NCBI GenBank assembly: GCA_963791885.1
Contig: CAWBUL010000005.1
Coordinates: 1,798,001 to 1,862,000, forward strand
Length of the DNA: 64,000 nucleotides
Source of the DNA: CAVSUZ01 sp963791885
Lineage (GTDB): Bacteria; Pseudomonadota; Alphaproteobacteria; Acetobacterales; Acetobacteraceae
Reading direction: 5' to 3'
In this document: positions 46,191-55,071 of the stretch, one piece after another
How positions within the stretch are numbered: the first letter of the stretch is position 1
How the letters are laid out: each line of letters begins with the position of its first letter
Position numbers and translations under genes: made by a program
Notes under the pieces: generated by a model
The model's database searches: none
What the model saw: only the letters and a program-made list of their open reading frames with translations
Told to the model about the DNA's origin: nothing

Positions 46191-48832
46191 AGAACTGCGC
46201 CAGGGTCATTGTCTCCGTGAGTTTTCCGATCAGTGCCGACATCTGAAACCCGCCCAATGCCCGATAACTTTCGAACCTGCTCTCGTTGAAGAACTGGTCC
46301 GCCGTTGAATCGTGCGGGAAACTCTGATCGAGATTAGAGAAGGCCAGAACATCCTTTGGCACGTTATACAGCAGGGTCGGCTTCATGTAGATGATGATCC
46401 CCGGATCGAGGCTTCCGGGATAGGTGATGGTGCCGGCCGCATAGCCGAGAGCGTTGCTGATGTCTCCACTGGTCCGAGGAAAGATCATCATCTTTTTCGG
46501 AAAACTGACACCTACGCTCATGTCGATCGCCGCTTTGCGCAGCGCATTCCCAAGATCCTCGAAGGTGCACTTCTCGTCCTGGCCGGCATCGACGACGAGG
46601 ATATACCGGCAACGGCGGCGCACCATTTCGTAAATGCCAAGATTATCGAAGTGTCCTCCATCCGACAGATAGATACTTTTGCCAGTATCACCTGCCATGC
46701 CGAGTAGATCGCCGGCGAGCGAGCGCAGAGATCGGTCGGGCATCGCGAGATCCATATCATCGGCTGTGTTATTAGCTGCCGGGTTGGGTAGCCAGGCGCC
46801 CAGGCGCACGTTGAACAGCGTCATCACGAAGGCCGTCAGCGGAGAGGAATGGTAACCCGAGTTCGGGCTGACCGCAGCGCCTGAAATCGTCATTGCCGTC
46901 GCGAGACTCAGGCCACTGGGATGGGTTCGGTCGCCTCGATTTTCGCGACCTGCGTACCGGGCGGTCGGCCAGTAGGCGCCCAGAGGTGGCTCGTGCGGCT
47001 CCTGAGTGAACCGGCGCAATAACGGCGCCCCGGAGGCGAGCGGCGTCGCGGTGAAGGCCATGGCCATCCGTTCCGACCAAGCTGCGGCCGCGCCCTGAGT
47101 CAGATTCAGCGTGAGGTTCAGGTACCGGAAAGAGCTTCCGATGGCCCTGCTCCGCAGCGAGTGTCTTGAGCGGGATATTGTCCCCCGGATCAAAGTCGGT
47201 GAACGGATCAGGGTGGCGGTCGCGCCGCGCGCTGCCCAGGAAGGCACGGCTGAGACGGTTTCGATAGACCGCATGCATGGAGTAGCGGTTCACATTAACC
47301 CGGCGGTTGATGAACCACACGAGCCAACACAGCAGAATGGCGAAGAGTGTCGGGACGATGAACACCGGCAGGGGAACATTGGGAATGAACCACTTTGGCC
47401 CCAGCGCTTGCCAACTTGTCTGCGCCGCTCCGTCAGTGAGATCTGCGATGCGTCCCAAAGCAGCGATGAAGCCGAGGATAAAAATGCCGGAAAGCAGGGG
47501 CAGCAGCGTGTTGAGGTAAGGCTGCTGCAACTTGTCCGGCTCGCTGACGAGTGCTCCTACTTTCGCCTTCGCCTGCTGCCCCAGCCAGGCGGCAAGTCCG
47601 CCGGACCCTCCGGCGCCGCCCGACGCGATCCAGGCGGCCCAGGAACCTGTGTCGCCGCGCACGGCGAGGAACCAGGTGATCGAGAGACACGCGAAGCAAA
47701 ACAAGCCCCAGACGAGGCCTGCCCGCAGCTTCATCGCGTTCAAGCGGGCGAGCCATTCCCGGTCCAGGTCGAAGAAATCGCTTTCTTTGCGTACGCCGAC
47801 GAAGACGGTCGAATGAATGCTCAGCGCGATCAGGAACCAGAGCGGACCCGCGACCGTGATGACCTGAGCCTCCTGACTCGCGCCGACGAAGCGAAGTAGC
47901 CACCAACCCAGGCAAACGATACCCGTGGAGGCAGCCGTGGCGAACAGCCAGGCACCGGCATTGCGCCAATATAGGCGGAAGGCCACGTCACTCTTCCGGC
48001 CGGCGTTGATCCACGCAGCGACATAACCTGCAGACAGTCCCAGCGCGTACGCGCCGACGACTGAAAGGAGCGATAGGAGCGGTGTATCCCATCCCTCCAT
48101 CCGGCCGAGTGAAAACGAGGCGAAGGCGGCATAAAATAGGGCCGGCCAAAAGATCCAACGGTTGATCGTGGATTGGCTAGCGTAGGCGATGGCAGCATCA
48201 TTTCGGTTCTGCCGATGATCCGGCAGCGAGGTGGCGGTGCCGAACGTGGCGAAGGCAAGGGCAAGACCGGATAGCGCGAGGAAGACGGACTTGGCGGCGA
48301 GGGAATGGGCGATCGCCCACACGGACGTGCGTGCGAGGATTGCGAGCTGCACCGGCAGCAAGATCAGCGGCAGATAGACGGCGAAGTTAAGTAGGACGTT
48401 GCGGACATAGAGGACCAGCCCCGCCCAGGTGTTGAGCGAAAACAGATCCCCACCCGGAGAAAGATAATTCGTATCGTTGCGGAGTGCCTTGAGCGCGTCA
48501 GAGGCGACTGGGCCTCCGAGTGCGACCTCAGCGCCAGCGACGCCGAGGCGACCAATCAGCAGTTGCAGGAAAGACCCGATATACCCGCCGCCGGAGACGG
48601 TTGAGAGATAGTCGAACTGCTTGAGCAGACCGGCACGGGCGAGGGTCTGCAGCACGCCAAGGCAGAATGAGGCACTGCGCACGCCTCCTCCGGACAGGCA
48701 CAAGGCTGACAGTTGCAGTCTATCCGCTTCGGCTCGCAGCCTGTCTTCAGTGTCCGGGAGCGGGCTCACATCTCGGATGGCACCGAGCTCGTGTGCCAGG
48801 GCGCCAACACAATTCTGGAATGCCTGGGGCAC
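46114..48832 (-). pseudogene. Patatin-like phospholipase with membrane domain, frameshifted
   Basis: The frame from 48832 has the patatin oxyanion loop LCLSGGGVRSASFCLGVLQ and nucleophile region LSTVSGGGYIGSFL (about 42-90), then some ten hydrophobic helices, and stays in phase to about NIPLKTLAAEQGHRKLF near 47130. There it slips: the continuation (RYLNLTLNLTQGAAAAW and the catalytic Asp block IYLSDGGHFDNLGIYEM) is in the +1 frame and runs to 46114. Dropping one base in CTCTTTCCGG (plus coordinates about 47126-47134) gives one protein of 905 residues. Both catalytic residues survive but are split between frames, so the gene is either newly inactive or mis-assembled. Confidence 0.82.
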
Positions 48833-48910
48833 AAGCTTCCTCCCGCCCAGATCCGTTGTCTTTCACGGACAGACTAAAGGGGCGTGAAACTCCGCTGCAA
48901 GTTGTTCTCA

Positions 48911-48940
48911 GGCCCGGCTGGTTGATTTACCGGCCGGGTC
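48911..48940. other. GC-rich hairpin between divergent patatin-like and NIPSNAP genes
   Basis: CCCGGCTGG (48913-48921) and CCGGCCGGG (48930-48938) pair with one G-T wobble around the 8-base loop TTGATTTA; two more pairs can extend the stem. It is 40 bases upstream of the NIPSNAP start. No T-run follows. Could be a leader structure or a remnant terminator. Confidence 0.35.
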
Positions 48941-48979
48941 GGCCGATCCTGAGGGGGCAATGACGGTGGAGGAGGAGTG

Positions 48980-49306
48980 ATGATTTACGAGCTTCGGATC
49001 TATGAATGTGTTCCCGGCAAGTTGCCGGACCTGCTGAAGCGCTTCGACACGATCACGCTGAAGATCTGGGAGAGGCACGGAATCAAGCAAGCTGGATTCT
49101 GGACCACGATGATCGGTGAATCGAATCAGACGCTGTATTACCTTCTGGCGTGGGAATCGCTGGCTGAGCGCGAGAAGAAGTGGGGAGCCTTCATGGTCGA
49201 TCCCGAGTGGATTTCGGCCCGGGCCAAGACCGAGGCGAACGGCGCCATTGTCGCAAAGGTGACGAACGCGATTCTCGCGCCGACCACATTTTCGTCGGTG
49301 AAATAG
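48980..49306 (+). CDS. NIPSNAP family protein
   Basis: 108 residues, dimeric alpha/beta-barrel (ferredoxin-like) family. MIYELRIYECVPGKLPDLLKRF, GFWTTMIGESNQTLYYLLAW and WGAFMVDPEWISAR are characteristic. Biochemical role unknown; members are widespread in proteobacteria. A GTG precedes the ATG by one codon, but the GGAGGAG site directly upstream suits the ATG at 48980. Confidence 0.85.
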   Translation: MIYELRIYECVPGKLPDLLKRFDTITLKIWERHGIKQAGFWTTMIGESNQTLYYLLAWESLAEREKKWGAFMVDPEWISARAKTEANGAIVAKVTNAILAPTTFSSVK

Positions 49307-49375
49307 GGCAGGAACCCGGCGGGGCCTCGGGTTGACTGTACGACCCGAGTTCGCTCCCGCTGCTCTGGGTGCGCA

Positions 49376-50110
49376 ATGGTGAATATTGTCCCGGTGCAGC
49401 CGACTGCACGAGGTCTCGCGCTGCTGGACGTGTTCTATAGCGATTTCTACGTGGCGGAGTTTCCAGACCCGAACGAGCGTGAATCGCTGGAGAACATGAA
49501 GATGTGTCTCCACAAGCGAGAGGAAGGCTGGTACGGCACCGACAACTACCATATTCGGATCGCCACGGATGAACATGCGAAGCCCATTGGCGGCGTCGTT
49601 GCCGACTTCTTCGCCGCTCCGGCAGGGGGGTGATCGAGTTCCTCGCCGTCACGGCGTCGACGCGCCGGCAGGGTCTTGGTGCCGCGCTGCACGAGGCAAT
49701 CGTTACGACCATGCAGGCGGACGCACGGCGCAGCGGCCGGACTTTGAACTATGTGTTCGCGGAAATGAACGATCCGGCTCGCACAGACACGGCCTCCGAC
49801 AACCTGGATCCCAGGTTGCGCGCGTCAATCTGGTCCCGCTGGGGATATCGGTGGTTGGACTTTCCCTACGTGCAGCCCGCGCTGTCGCCGGAGCAGAAAC
49901 CAGTCACCACGCTGTTGCTCTTGGCGCGCCGGGTGTTCCGAGCGATGTGGTTCCGAGCACGATAGTCAGGGCATTCCTCACCGATTATCTGATCAAAGCG
50001 ATGCGCATCGAACGGCCAGACGAGGACCCGTCCTTTCGTGCGATGGCGCGCTTTCTTGCCGCGCGCGATCAGGTGAGGCTGCTGGACCCGTGGAGGCATA
50101 ACTTGTCAGA
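49376..50110 (+). pseudogene. GNAT-type acetyltransferase remnant, two frameshifts
   Basis: Three consecutive frames make one GNAT-like protein. Frame one (49376-49633) reads VPVQPTARGLALLDVFYSDF to KPIGGVVADFFAAPAGG and stops at the six-G run 49625-49630. Frame two (from about 49630) continues VIEFLAVTASTRRQGLGAAL, the acetyl-CoA loop QGLGAA, to LLLLAR near 49928. Frame three continues PGVPSDVVPSTIVRAFLTDY and ARDQVRLLDPW to about 50110. Restoring one base in each place repairs the text. The natural stop is uncertain because frame three runs open into the next gene. GNAT assignment is by pattern and moderately sure. Confidence 0.65.
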
Positions 50111-50163
50111 TAAGCGAATAAGGACGTACAACTCCCACGCGGGCACGGCCACGGAGGAAACGC

Positions 50164-51138
50164 ATGGAATATCGTCGTCTGGGTGGATCGTCGGTCGAGG
50201 TATCCCAGATCGGCCTGGGCACATGGGGGATGTCAGGTGCCTTCTGGGGCGCCGCCGATGATGCCGAGTCCATCCGGGTCATTCATCGTGCCCTGGAACT
50301 CGGCGTCACTCTGATCGACACCGCGGAGGCGTACGGCAAAGGCCATGCCGAGGAGGTTGTTGGCACGGCGCTCGCCGGACGGCGCGACCGCGCCGTGATC
50401 GCGACCAAAGTGGTGGCAAGTCGCCTCGATCCACAGGAACTCCAGGCGGCATTGGAAGGGTCGCTTCGTCGACTGCAGACCGATTACGTGGAGGTGTATT
50501 TCATCCATTGGCCGAATCCGGATTTGCCGATCGGGCCGACGATGGAGGCGCTCGAGCGGTTGCGCGCCGACGGTCGCATCCGGGCGATCGGTGTCTCCAA
50601 CTTCGGGCCCGAGGAGATGGATCGGGCGCGCGAATACGGCACAATCGATGTGCTGCAGCCGCCCTACAACATGCTGTGGCGGGAGATCGAAGCGGCGACA
50701 CTGCCGTACTGCCGGAAGCACAACATCGGTGTCATGCCGTATAGCGGACTGGCCCAAGGCTTGCTGACGGGCACGCTGTCGCGCGACACCGTGTTCGTGG
50801 AGGGCGATGATCGACGCACCACGGTGCTTTTCCAGCCGGGCGCCTACGAACACGCACTGGACGTCGTCGAGCGATTGCGCCCGATCGCGGCCAAATACGG
50901 CAAGACCGTTCCGCAGCTTGCGGTCCAGTGGTTGACCAGCCAGCCCGGCGTCAGTTCGCCGCTGCTGGGTGCACGGACGGTTGCCGAAATCGAGGAGAAT
51001 CTTGGCAGCATAGGCTGGACGATTGCCGAGGATGATCTTGCCGCGATCGACCGTCTGACCTCGCCGGTCTGGGCCGCGATCGCCGACAAGGGCGACATGT
51101 TTGGATACTGGGCCCGCAAGCGCGCCGCGAAGAGTTAG
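50164..51138 (+). CDS. Aldo/keto reductase
   Basis: 324 residues, NADPH-dependent (alpha/beta)8 barrel. Catalytic tetrad: Asp and Tyr in LIDTAEAYGKGHAE, Lys in IATKVVAS, His in VYFIHWPNP. Cofactor block LLGARTVAEIEENLGSIGW lies near the C-terminus. The subgroup is YajO/Tas-like; substrate unknown. GAGGAAAC ribosome site before the ATG. Its stop overlaps the convergent GntR gene stop by 4 bases. Confidence 0.9.
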   Translation: MEYRRLGGSSVEVSQIGLGTWGMSGAFWGAADDAESIRVIHRALELGVTLIDTAEAYGKGHAEEVVGTALAGRRDRAVIATKVVASRLDPQELQAALEGSLRRLQTDYVEVYFIHWPNPDLPIGPTMEALERLRADGRIRAIGVSNFGPEEMDRAREYGTIDVLQPPYNMLWREIEAATLPYCRKHNIGVMPYSGLAQGLLTGTLSRDTVFVEGDDRRTTVLFQPGAYEHALDVVERLRPIAAKYGKTVPQLAVQWLTSQPGVSSPLLGARTVAEIEENLGSIGWTIAEDDLAAIDRLTSPVWAAIADKGDMFGYWARKRAAKS

Positions 51139-51833
51139 GACACGGCCTCTTCTTCGACCATGGCGCGCACTGTTCTCATGAGGTGGTCGCGCATGGCTGC
51201 CTCGGCGCGCCTCGGATCGCGAGCCGCGAGCGCCTCGTAGATCATGCGGTGCCGTGTGGTTGCGTTCTGCAGCGCATGGGGCGCCTGATTGGTGATGCGC
51301 CGGCTGGCGTATTGCCAGCAGCGGGACGAATACATGAAGCGGCCGAGAATGCGGTTCCGTGTGGCGCGACAGATCGCCATGTGAAACTGCAGATCCAGTT
51401 CGAGGTAGCCATCAGGGTCATGATGGTGGACTTCCATGGCTTGGAGCAGGTCGCCTAGGTGTTCGAGATCTTCGTCGGTCAGGCTGAGCGCTGCCTGCGC
51501 GGCAATTGCCGGCTCGAAGATCAGACGGGCTTCGTGAAGCTCGTGGAGCAGGCGCCGAACGTGGCCTGGCGGCAGCCATTCAATCATGAGTGGGCTCAGG
51601 TAGTCCCATTCGGCGGGCGGTCGCAGCGTGACCCGGCGCCCCTGGGCAATATCGACCATATCGAGCGCGCGGAGGATCTTCAGCGCCTCCCGCGCGACCG
51701 CGCGCGAGACGCCGAACTCCGTCGATATCTGCTGCTCCGAGGGGGCCAACCCGTCAGTGAACTCGCCGCCCGCGATGCGGCGGGCGAGGACTCCGGCGAC
51801 CTGGGTGGGGAGCGTGCGAAGCTTGACATCCAT
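51135..51833 (-). CDS. GntR-family transcriptional regulator (FadR/FCD type)
   Basis: 232 residues. N-terminal winged helix with LAPSEQQISTEFGVSRAVAR and EALKILRALDMVDIAQGRRV (about 25-70); C-terminal FCD helical ligand domain with the metal-site residues in LHEARLIFEP, DLQFHMAICRATRN and HRMIYEALAARDPRRAEAAM. FCD regulators usually control sugar-acid or amino-acid uptake and are often divergent from their target, as here: the next plus-strand operon is a sugar ABC importer 130 bases away. Confidence 0.9.
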   Translation of the reverse strand: MDVKLRTLPTQVAGVLARRIAGGEFTDGLAPSEQQISTEFGVSRAVAREALKILRALDMVDIAQGRRVTLRPPAEWDYLSPLMIEWLPPGHVRRLLHELHEARLIFEPAIAAQAALSLTDEDLEHLGDLLQAMEVHHHDPDGYLELDLQFHMAICRATRNRILGRFMYSSRCWQYASRRITNQAPHALQNATTRHRMIYEALAARDPRRAEAAMRDHLMRTVRAMVEEEAVS

Positions 51834-51859
51834 AGGGAGGCGCCAGTATCACGATCTTA

Positions 51860-51882
51860 GCAGACAAGTCGACAAGCATATA
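51860..51882. promoter_or_regulatory. Possible operator between gntR-type gene and sugar ABC operon
   Basis: The stretch GACAAGTCGACAAG (51870-51883 area) holds a direct repeat of GACAAG around a GTCGAC core, in the 130-base divergent gap. FCD regulators bind short TNGTNNNACNA-like sites; the match is only partial. Position is the main support. Confidence 0.25.
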
Positions 51883-51963
51883 GGTAGACGCTCATGGCGC
51901 CGCGCCGCCTCAATGCGACGGAAACGAAATAAATTGGCAAATCGGTAAAGGGGAAAACCGGTC

Positions 51964-53250
51964 ATGTTGGGCAATCTGTCTCGGCGTCGCTTCTTGGGCA
52001 GTTCAACGGCCGCAGTTGCGGCCAGTGGGATCGCGCCAGGGATTGCGAGGGCTGCCAGCGGTGTGACCGAGATCAAGGCGCTGTTGATTTCCGGTGGACC
52101 GCTCTATCCGAAATACTGGGAGGCGCTGACGGCGGACTTCAAGAAGCAGACCGGGATCACTGTGACGTACGATCTGCTTCAGTTCATGCCGCTGACGGCC
52201 AAGGTGGTCACGCTCGGCGCCGCACGCAGCGCGGAGTATGACGTGTTTAGCACGCACACCGCGCAGATCGGCTCGTATTTCAACTACTTCGAGCCGCTGA
52301 ACAAGTATTTCTCCGCCTCGGAGCTGGGGGAGTTCTACCCGGTGGCGATGAAGTATTTAACCGATCCGAAGACGGGTCGGATTGCGGCGATTCCGCGCAA
52401 CGTGGATGCCCGCATCCAGTACTACCGCACCGATGCTTATGACGCGCATAATCTGAAACCGGCCGTAACGTGGGACGATCTGGTTCATGTCAGCCAGACG
52501 CTGACGGGCGACGGCCATTACGGGCTGGTTCTACCCGGCCAGGGCGATCCGGCGCAGCGCACGTTCAGCGACTATTTGTGGCAAGCGGGCGGCGACTGGG
52601 TGGACGATAAAAACAAGCCCGCTTTCAACTCGGCAGAGGGAATCCAGGCGCTCACTTTTTATAGGGATCTGATTCAGAAATACAAGGTTACTCCTCCTGA
52701 CGCGGTCAATTACGGCTGGAACGAGAATACCTCCGAATTCGCTTCCGGTGCGGTGTTTGATACGTTCAACTGGCCAGCCACTTTCGCGGTGCTTGCCAGT
52801 CCGGATACGTCAAAGGTGGTCGGCAAGTGGGCGACCGCGCCGTACGTGAAGAACAAGACGGCGATCTCCTGCGCGGTGTCGCACGCGATGGCGCTGAACA
52901 GCCTATCGAAAAAGAAGGACGCGGCGCTGGAGTTCATTAAATACGTGGTCAGCGCCGACGCGCAGATGCTGGCGTTCCAGCAATTCACCTATTTCCCGAG
53001 CCGCGTCGCATTGGCGCAGAAGGTGGCCGCCGATGCGCAGGGCGCAAAGGCAGTCTGGCTCCAGCAGTTGCAGGCGACGATCGCGACGGGCAAGGAATGG
53101 CCCAAGTTGCCAGGCTTCTCCAAGGTGTGCACGATGATGTGGACGGCGATCGAGCGGGCGTTGAGCAACCAGATGTCGCCGGCGGATTCGCTGAACCAGA
53201 CGGCGAAGGAAGCGTTGGAAGCCATGACGCAGGCGGGGGCCTACAGGTAG
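51964..53250 (+). CDS. Sugar-type ABC transporter substrate-binding protein (Tat signal)
   Basis: 428 residues, family-1 extracellular binding protein. The N-terminus LSRRRFLGSSTAAVAASG is a clear twin-arginine signal, so the folded protein crosses by Tat. Typical text: YWEALTADFKKQTGITVTYD, AARSAEYDVFSTHTAQIGS, AIPRNVDARIQYYRTDAY and KDAALEFIKYVVSADAQML. Probably binds a carbohydrate or polyol. First gene of a three-gene operon controlled, by position, by the divergent GntR regulator. Confidence 0.9.
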   Translation: MLGNLSRRRFLGSSTAAVAASGIAPGIARAASGVTEIKALLISGGPLYPKYWEALTADFKKQTGITVTYDLLQFMPLTAKVVTLGAARSAEYDVFSTHTAQIGSYFNYFEPLNKYFSASELGEFYPVAMKYLTDPKTGRIAAIPRNVDARIQYYRTDAYDAHNLKPAVTWDDLVHVSQTLTGDGHYGLVLPGQGDPAQRTFSDYLWQAGGDWVDDKNKPAFNSAEGIQALTFYRDLIQKYKVTPPDAVNYGWNENTSEFASGAVFDTFNWPATFAVLASPDTSKVVGKWATAPYVKNKTAISCAVSHAMALNSLSKKKDAALEFIKYVVSADAQMLAFQQFTYFPSRVALAQKVAADAQGAKAVWLQQLQATIATGKEWPKLPGFSKVCTMMWTAIERALSNQMSPADSLNQTAKEALEAMTQAGAYR

Positions 53251-53251
53251 T

Positions 53252-54190
53252 ATGTCGGCCGCCTCGCAGGTAACTCTGCGGCCGGGAGGGTTTGGCCGGC
53301 GGCGACGCTCGCCGCTGACCGGCTCCTGGAGTAGGGGCTACCTGATGGCGGGGCCGGCGCTGATCGTGATGATCGCGATCTTTCTGTATCCGCTTGGCTA
53401 CTCCTTCGTGATGAGTTTCTTCCAGTGGGACCTGAGTGCCGGGTCTAACGATTTCCTCGGGCTGGCAAACTACATCGACAGTTTCAATAGTCCCGACTTT
53501 CTCCAGTCGCTGCGCAACCAGATGATCTTCAGCGCCGTGTCTCTCAGCGTGGAGCTGGTGGGCGGGATGGCCATTGCGCTGCTGATCAACGGCAAGCTGC
53601 GCGGGCTGCGCTTGGCCCGCACGCTGCTGCTGATCCCGCCGATGATTGCGCCGGCGGTAACCGGGCTAAACTTCCGCTGGCTGTTTAACGAGCAGTATGG
53701 ATTGATCGATGCACTGCTGCGGGACCTGCACCTTCCGCCGATCCCCTGGCTGTCCCATCCGAACTGGGCGCTGGTTTCCGTCATCATCGCCGATGTGTGG
53801 CAGAATACGCCGCTGATGGTGCTGCTGTTCCTCGCTGGATTGCAGTCCTTGCCGCAGGAACCGCTGGAGGCGGCTGCGGTGGATGGAGCGTCTGCCTGGC
53901 GCACCTTCTGCTCGGTCATTCTGCCGCTACTGCGGCCGGTGATCGTCATCGCGCTGATGCTGCGGATCATCGACACGTTCCGGACTTTCGATATCGTCTG
54001 GCTGATGACGCAGGGGGGTCCCGGCGGCGCCACTACACTGATCACCGTGCAGGCCTATTTGCTGGCGTTCCAGAGCGTCGACTTTGGCCATGCCGCCGCG
54101 GTTTCCTACATTGCGTTGGTCCTCTCTCTTCTGTTCCTGGCCGTGCTGTATGGCGCGCCGCGGCTGTGGGCGAAATGGAGACCGGTGTGA
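53252..54190 (+). CDS. Sugar-type ABC transporter permease (MalF-like)
   Basis: 312 residues, six helices. YLMAGPALIVMIAIFLYPLG and SFFQWDLSAGSNDFLGLANY start the family pattern; the EAA loop EAAAVDGASAWRTFCSVILP and FDIVWLMTQGGPGGATTLIT are canonical. Starts one base after the binding-protein stop and overlaps the next permease start by 4 bases. Confidence 0.92.
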   Translation: MSAASQVTLRPGGFGRRRRSPLTGSWSRGYLMAGPALIVMIAIFLYPLGYSFVMSFFQWDLSAGSNDFLGLANYIDSFNSPDFLQSLRNQMIFSAVSLSVELVGGMAIALLINGKLRGLRLARTLLLIPPMIAPAVTGLNFRWLFNEQYGLIDALLRDLHLPPIPWLSHPNWALVSVIIADVWQNTPLMVLLFLAGLQSLPQEPLEAAAVDGASAWRTFCSVILPLLRPVIVIALMLRIIDTFRTFDIVWLMTQGGPGGATTLITVQAYLLAFQSVDFGHAAAVSYIALVLSLLFLAVLYGAPRLWAKWRPV

Positions 54191-55071
54191 GCGGACAGGC
54201 GCTGGCGCATCCGCAGGTGCGGGTGGCGTTCAAGAGACGCCGCCGGGCGATCCAGTTCGGTGTGATCGCGCGATATGTGGTGCTGCTGGGAACGATCATC
54301 CTGACGATCTTTCCGCTGGTTTGGCTGTTCCTGACTGCGCTGCGAAGTTCGGCCGACCTGTTCGCGGTGCCGGTGCACATCTTTCCTGAGTCGGTCACTG
54401 CCAGCCAGTTCATCCATGTCTTCAGTCAGTACGGACTGGCCAGCTATTTGTGGAACACCGTCATCGTTTCCCTTGTGACGGTGGTGACCGTGACTGTCCT
54501 GGCGCTGCCGTGCGCTTATGCGATGGCGCGGCTTCGGTTGCCCGGTAGGAACGTTATACTTGGATTGCTGCTGATCATGCGGATGATCCCGGTGGTGGCG
54601 CTGGCGATCCCACTGTTCGCGGTCTTCTCGACCGTCGGGCTGCTGGATACGTTGTGGGCGTTGATCATCACCCACACCGCAGCGAAACTTCCCGTGGCGA
54701 TCTGGCTGCTGATGGGGTTCATCCAGGACCTGCCGAAGGAAGTGGAGGAGTCAGCCCAGGTTGATGGCGCGAGTACGCTGCGGACGCTGATTCAGATCAT
54801 CTCGCCGATGATTGCGCCCGGTCTGGGTGCCAGTGCTGTCATCACATTCCTTTTCACATGGAACGACTTTCTGATCGCACTGACCCTGACGTCGAGCAAG
54901 GATGCCCAGACGCTGACGGTCGGGCTGACCAACTTCGTCACGCAGTACGGCATCGATTGGGGACCGATGGCCGCGGCCGGGGTGCTGATGGTGATCCCCG
55001 TGCTGATCTTCGTCTGGTTCGCGCAAGGATTGCTGGTGAAGGGACTGGTGACGGGGGCGGTGAGGGGTTAA
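54187..55071 (+). CDS. Sugar-type ABC transporter permease (MalG-like)
   Basis: 294 residues from GTG 54187 (GTGA overlap). The frame is open upstream inside the previous gene, but the family begins here. IFPLVWLFLTALRSSADLFA, LRLPGRNVILGLLLIMRMIP, EAA loop EESAQVDGASTLRTLIQIIS and FLFTWNDFLIALTLTSS are typical. No ATPase follows; typA is convergent with 4 bases of overlap, so the importer depends on an ATPase encoded elsewhere. Confidence 0.92.
   Translation: MSGQALAHPQVRVAFKRRRRAIQFGVIARYVVLLGTIILTIFPLVWLFLTALRSSADLFAVPVHIFPESVTASQFIHVFSQYGLASYLWNTVIVSLVTVVTVTVLALPCAYAMARLRLPGRNVILGLLLIMRMIPVVALAIPLFAVFSTVGLLDTLWALIITHTAAKLPVAIWLLMGFIQDLPKEVEESAQVDGASTLRTLIQIISPMIAPGLGASAVITFLFTWNDFLIALTLTSSKDAQTLTVGLTNFVTQYGIDWGPMAAAGVLMVIPVLIFVWFAQGLLVKGLVTGAVRG

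Noticed and set aside
53797..54186. N-terminal extension of the second sugar permease into the first
   Set aside because: The extra text is out-of-frame reading of the first permease; the GTG at 54187 gives the family start and a 4-base overlap.
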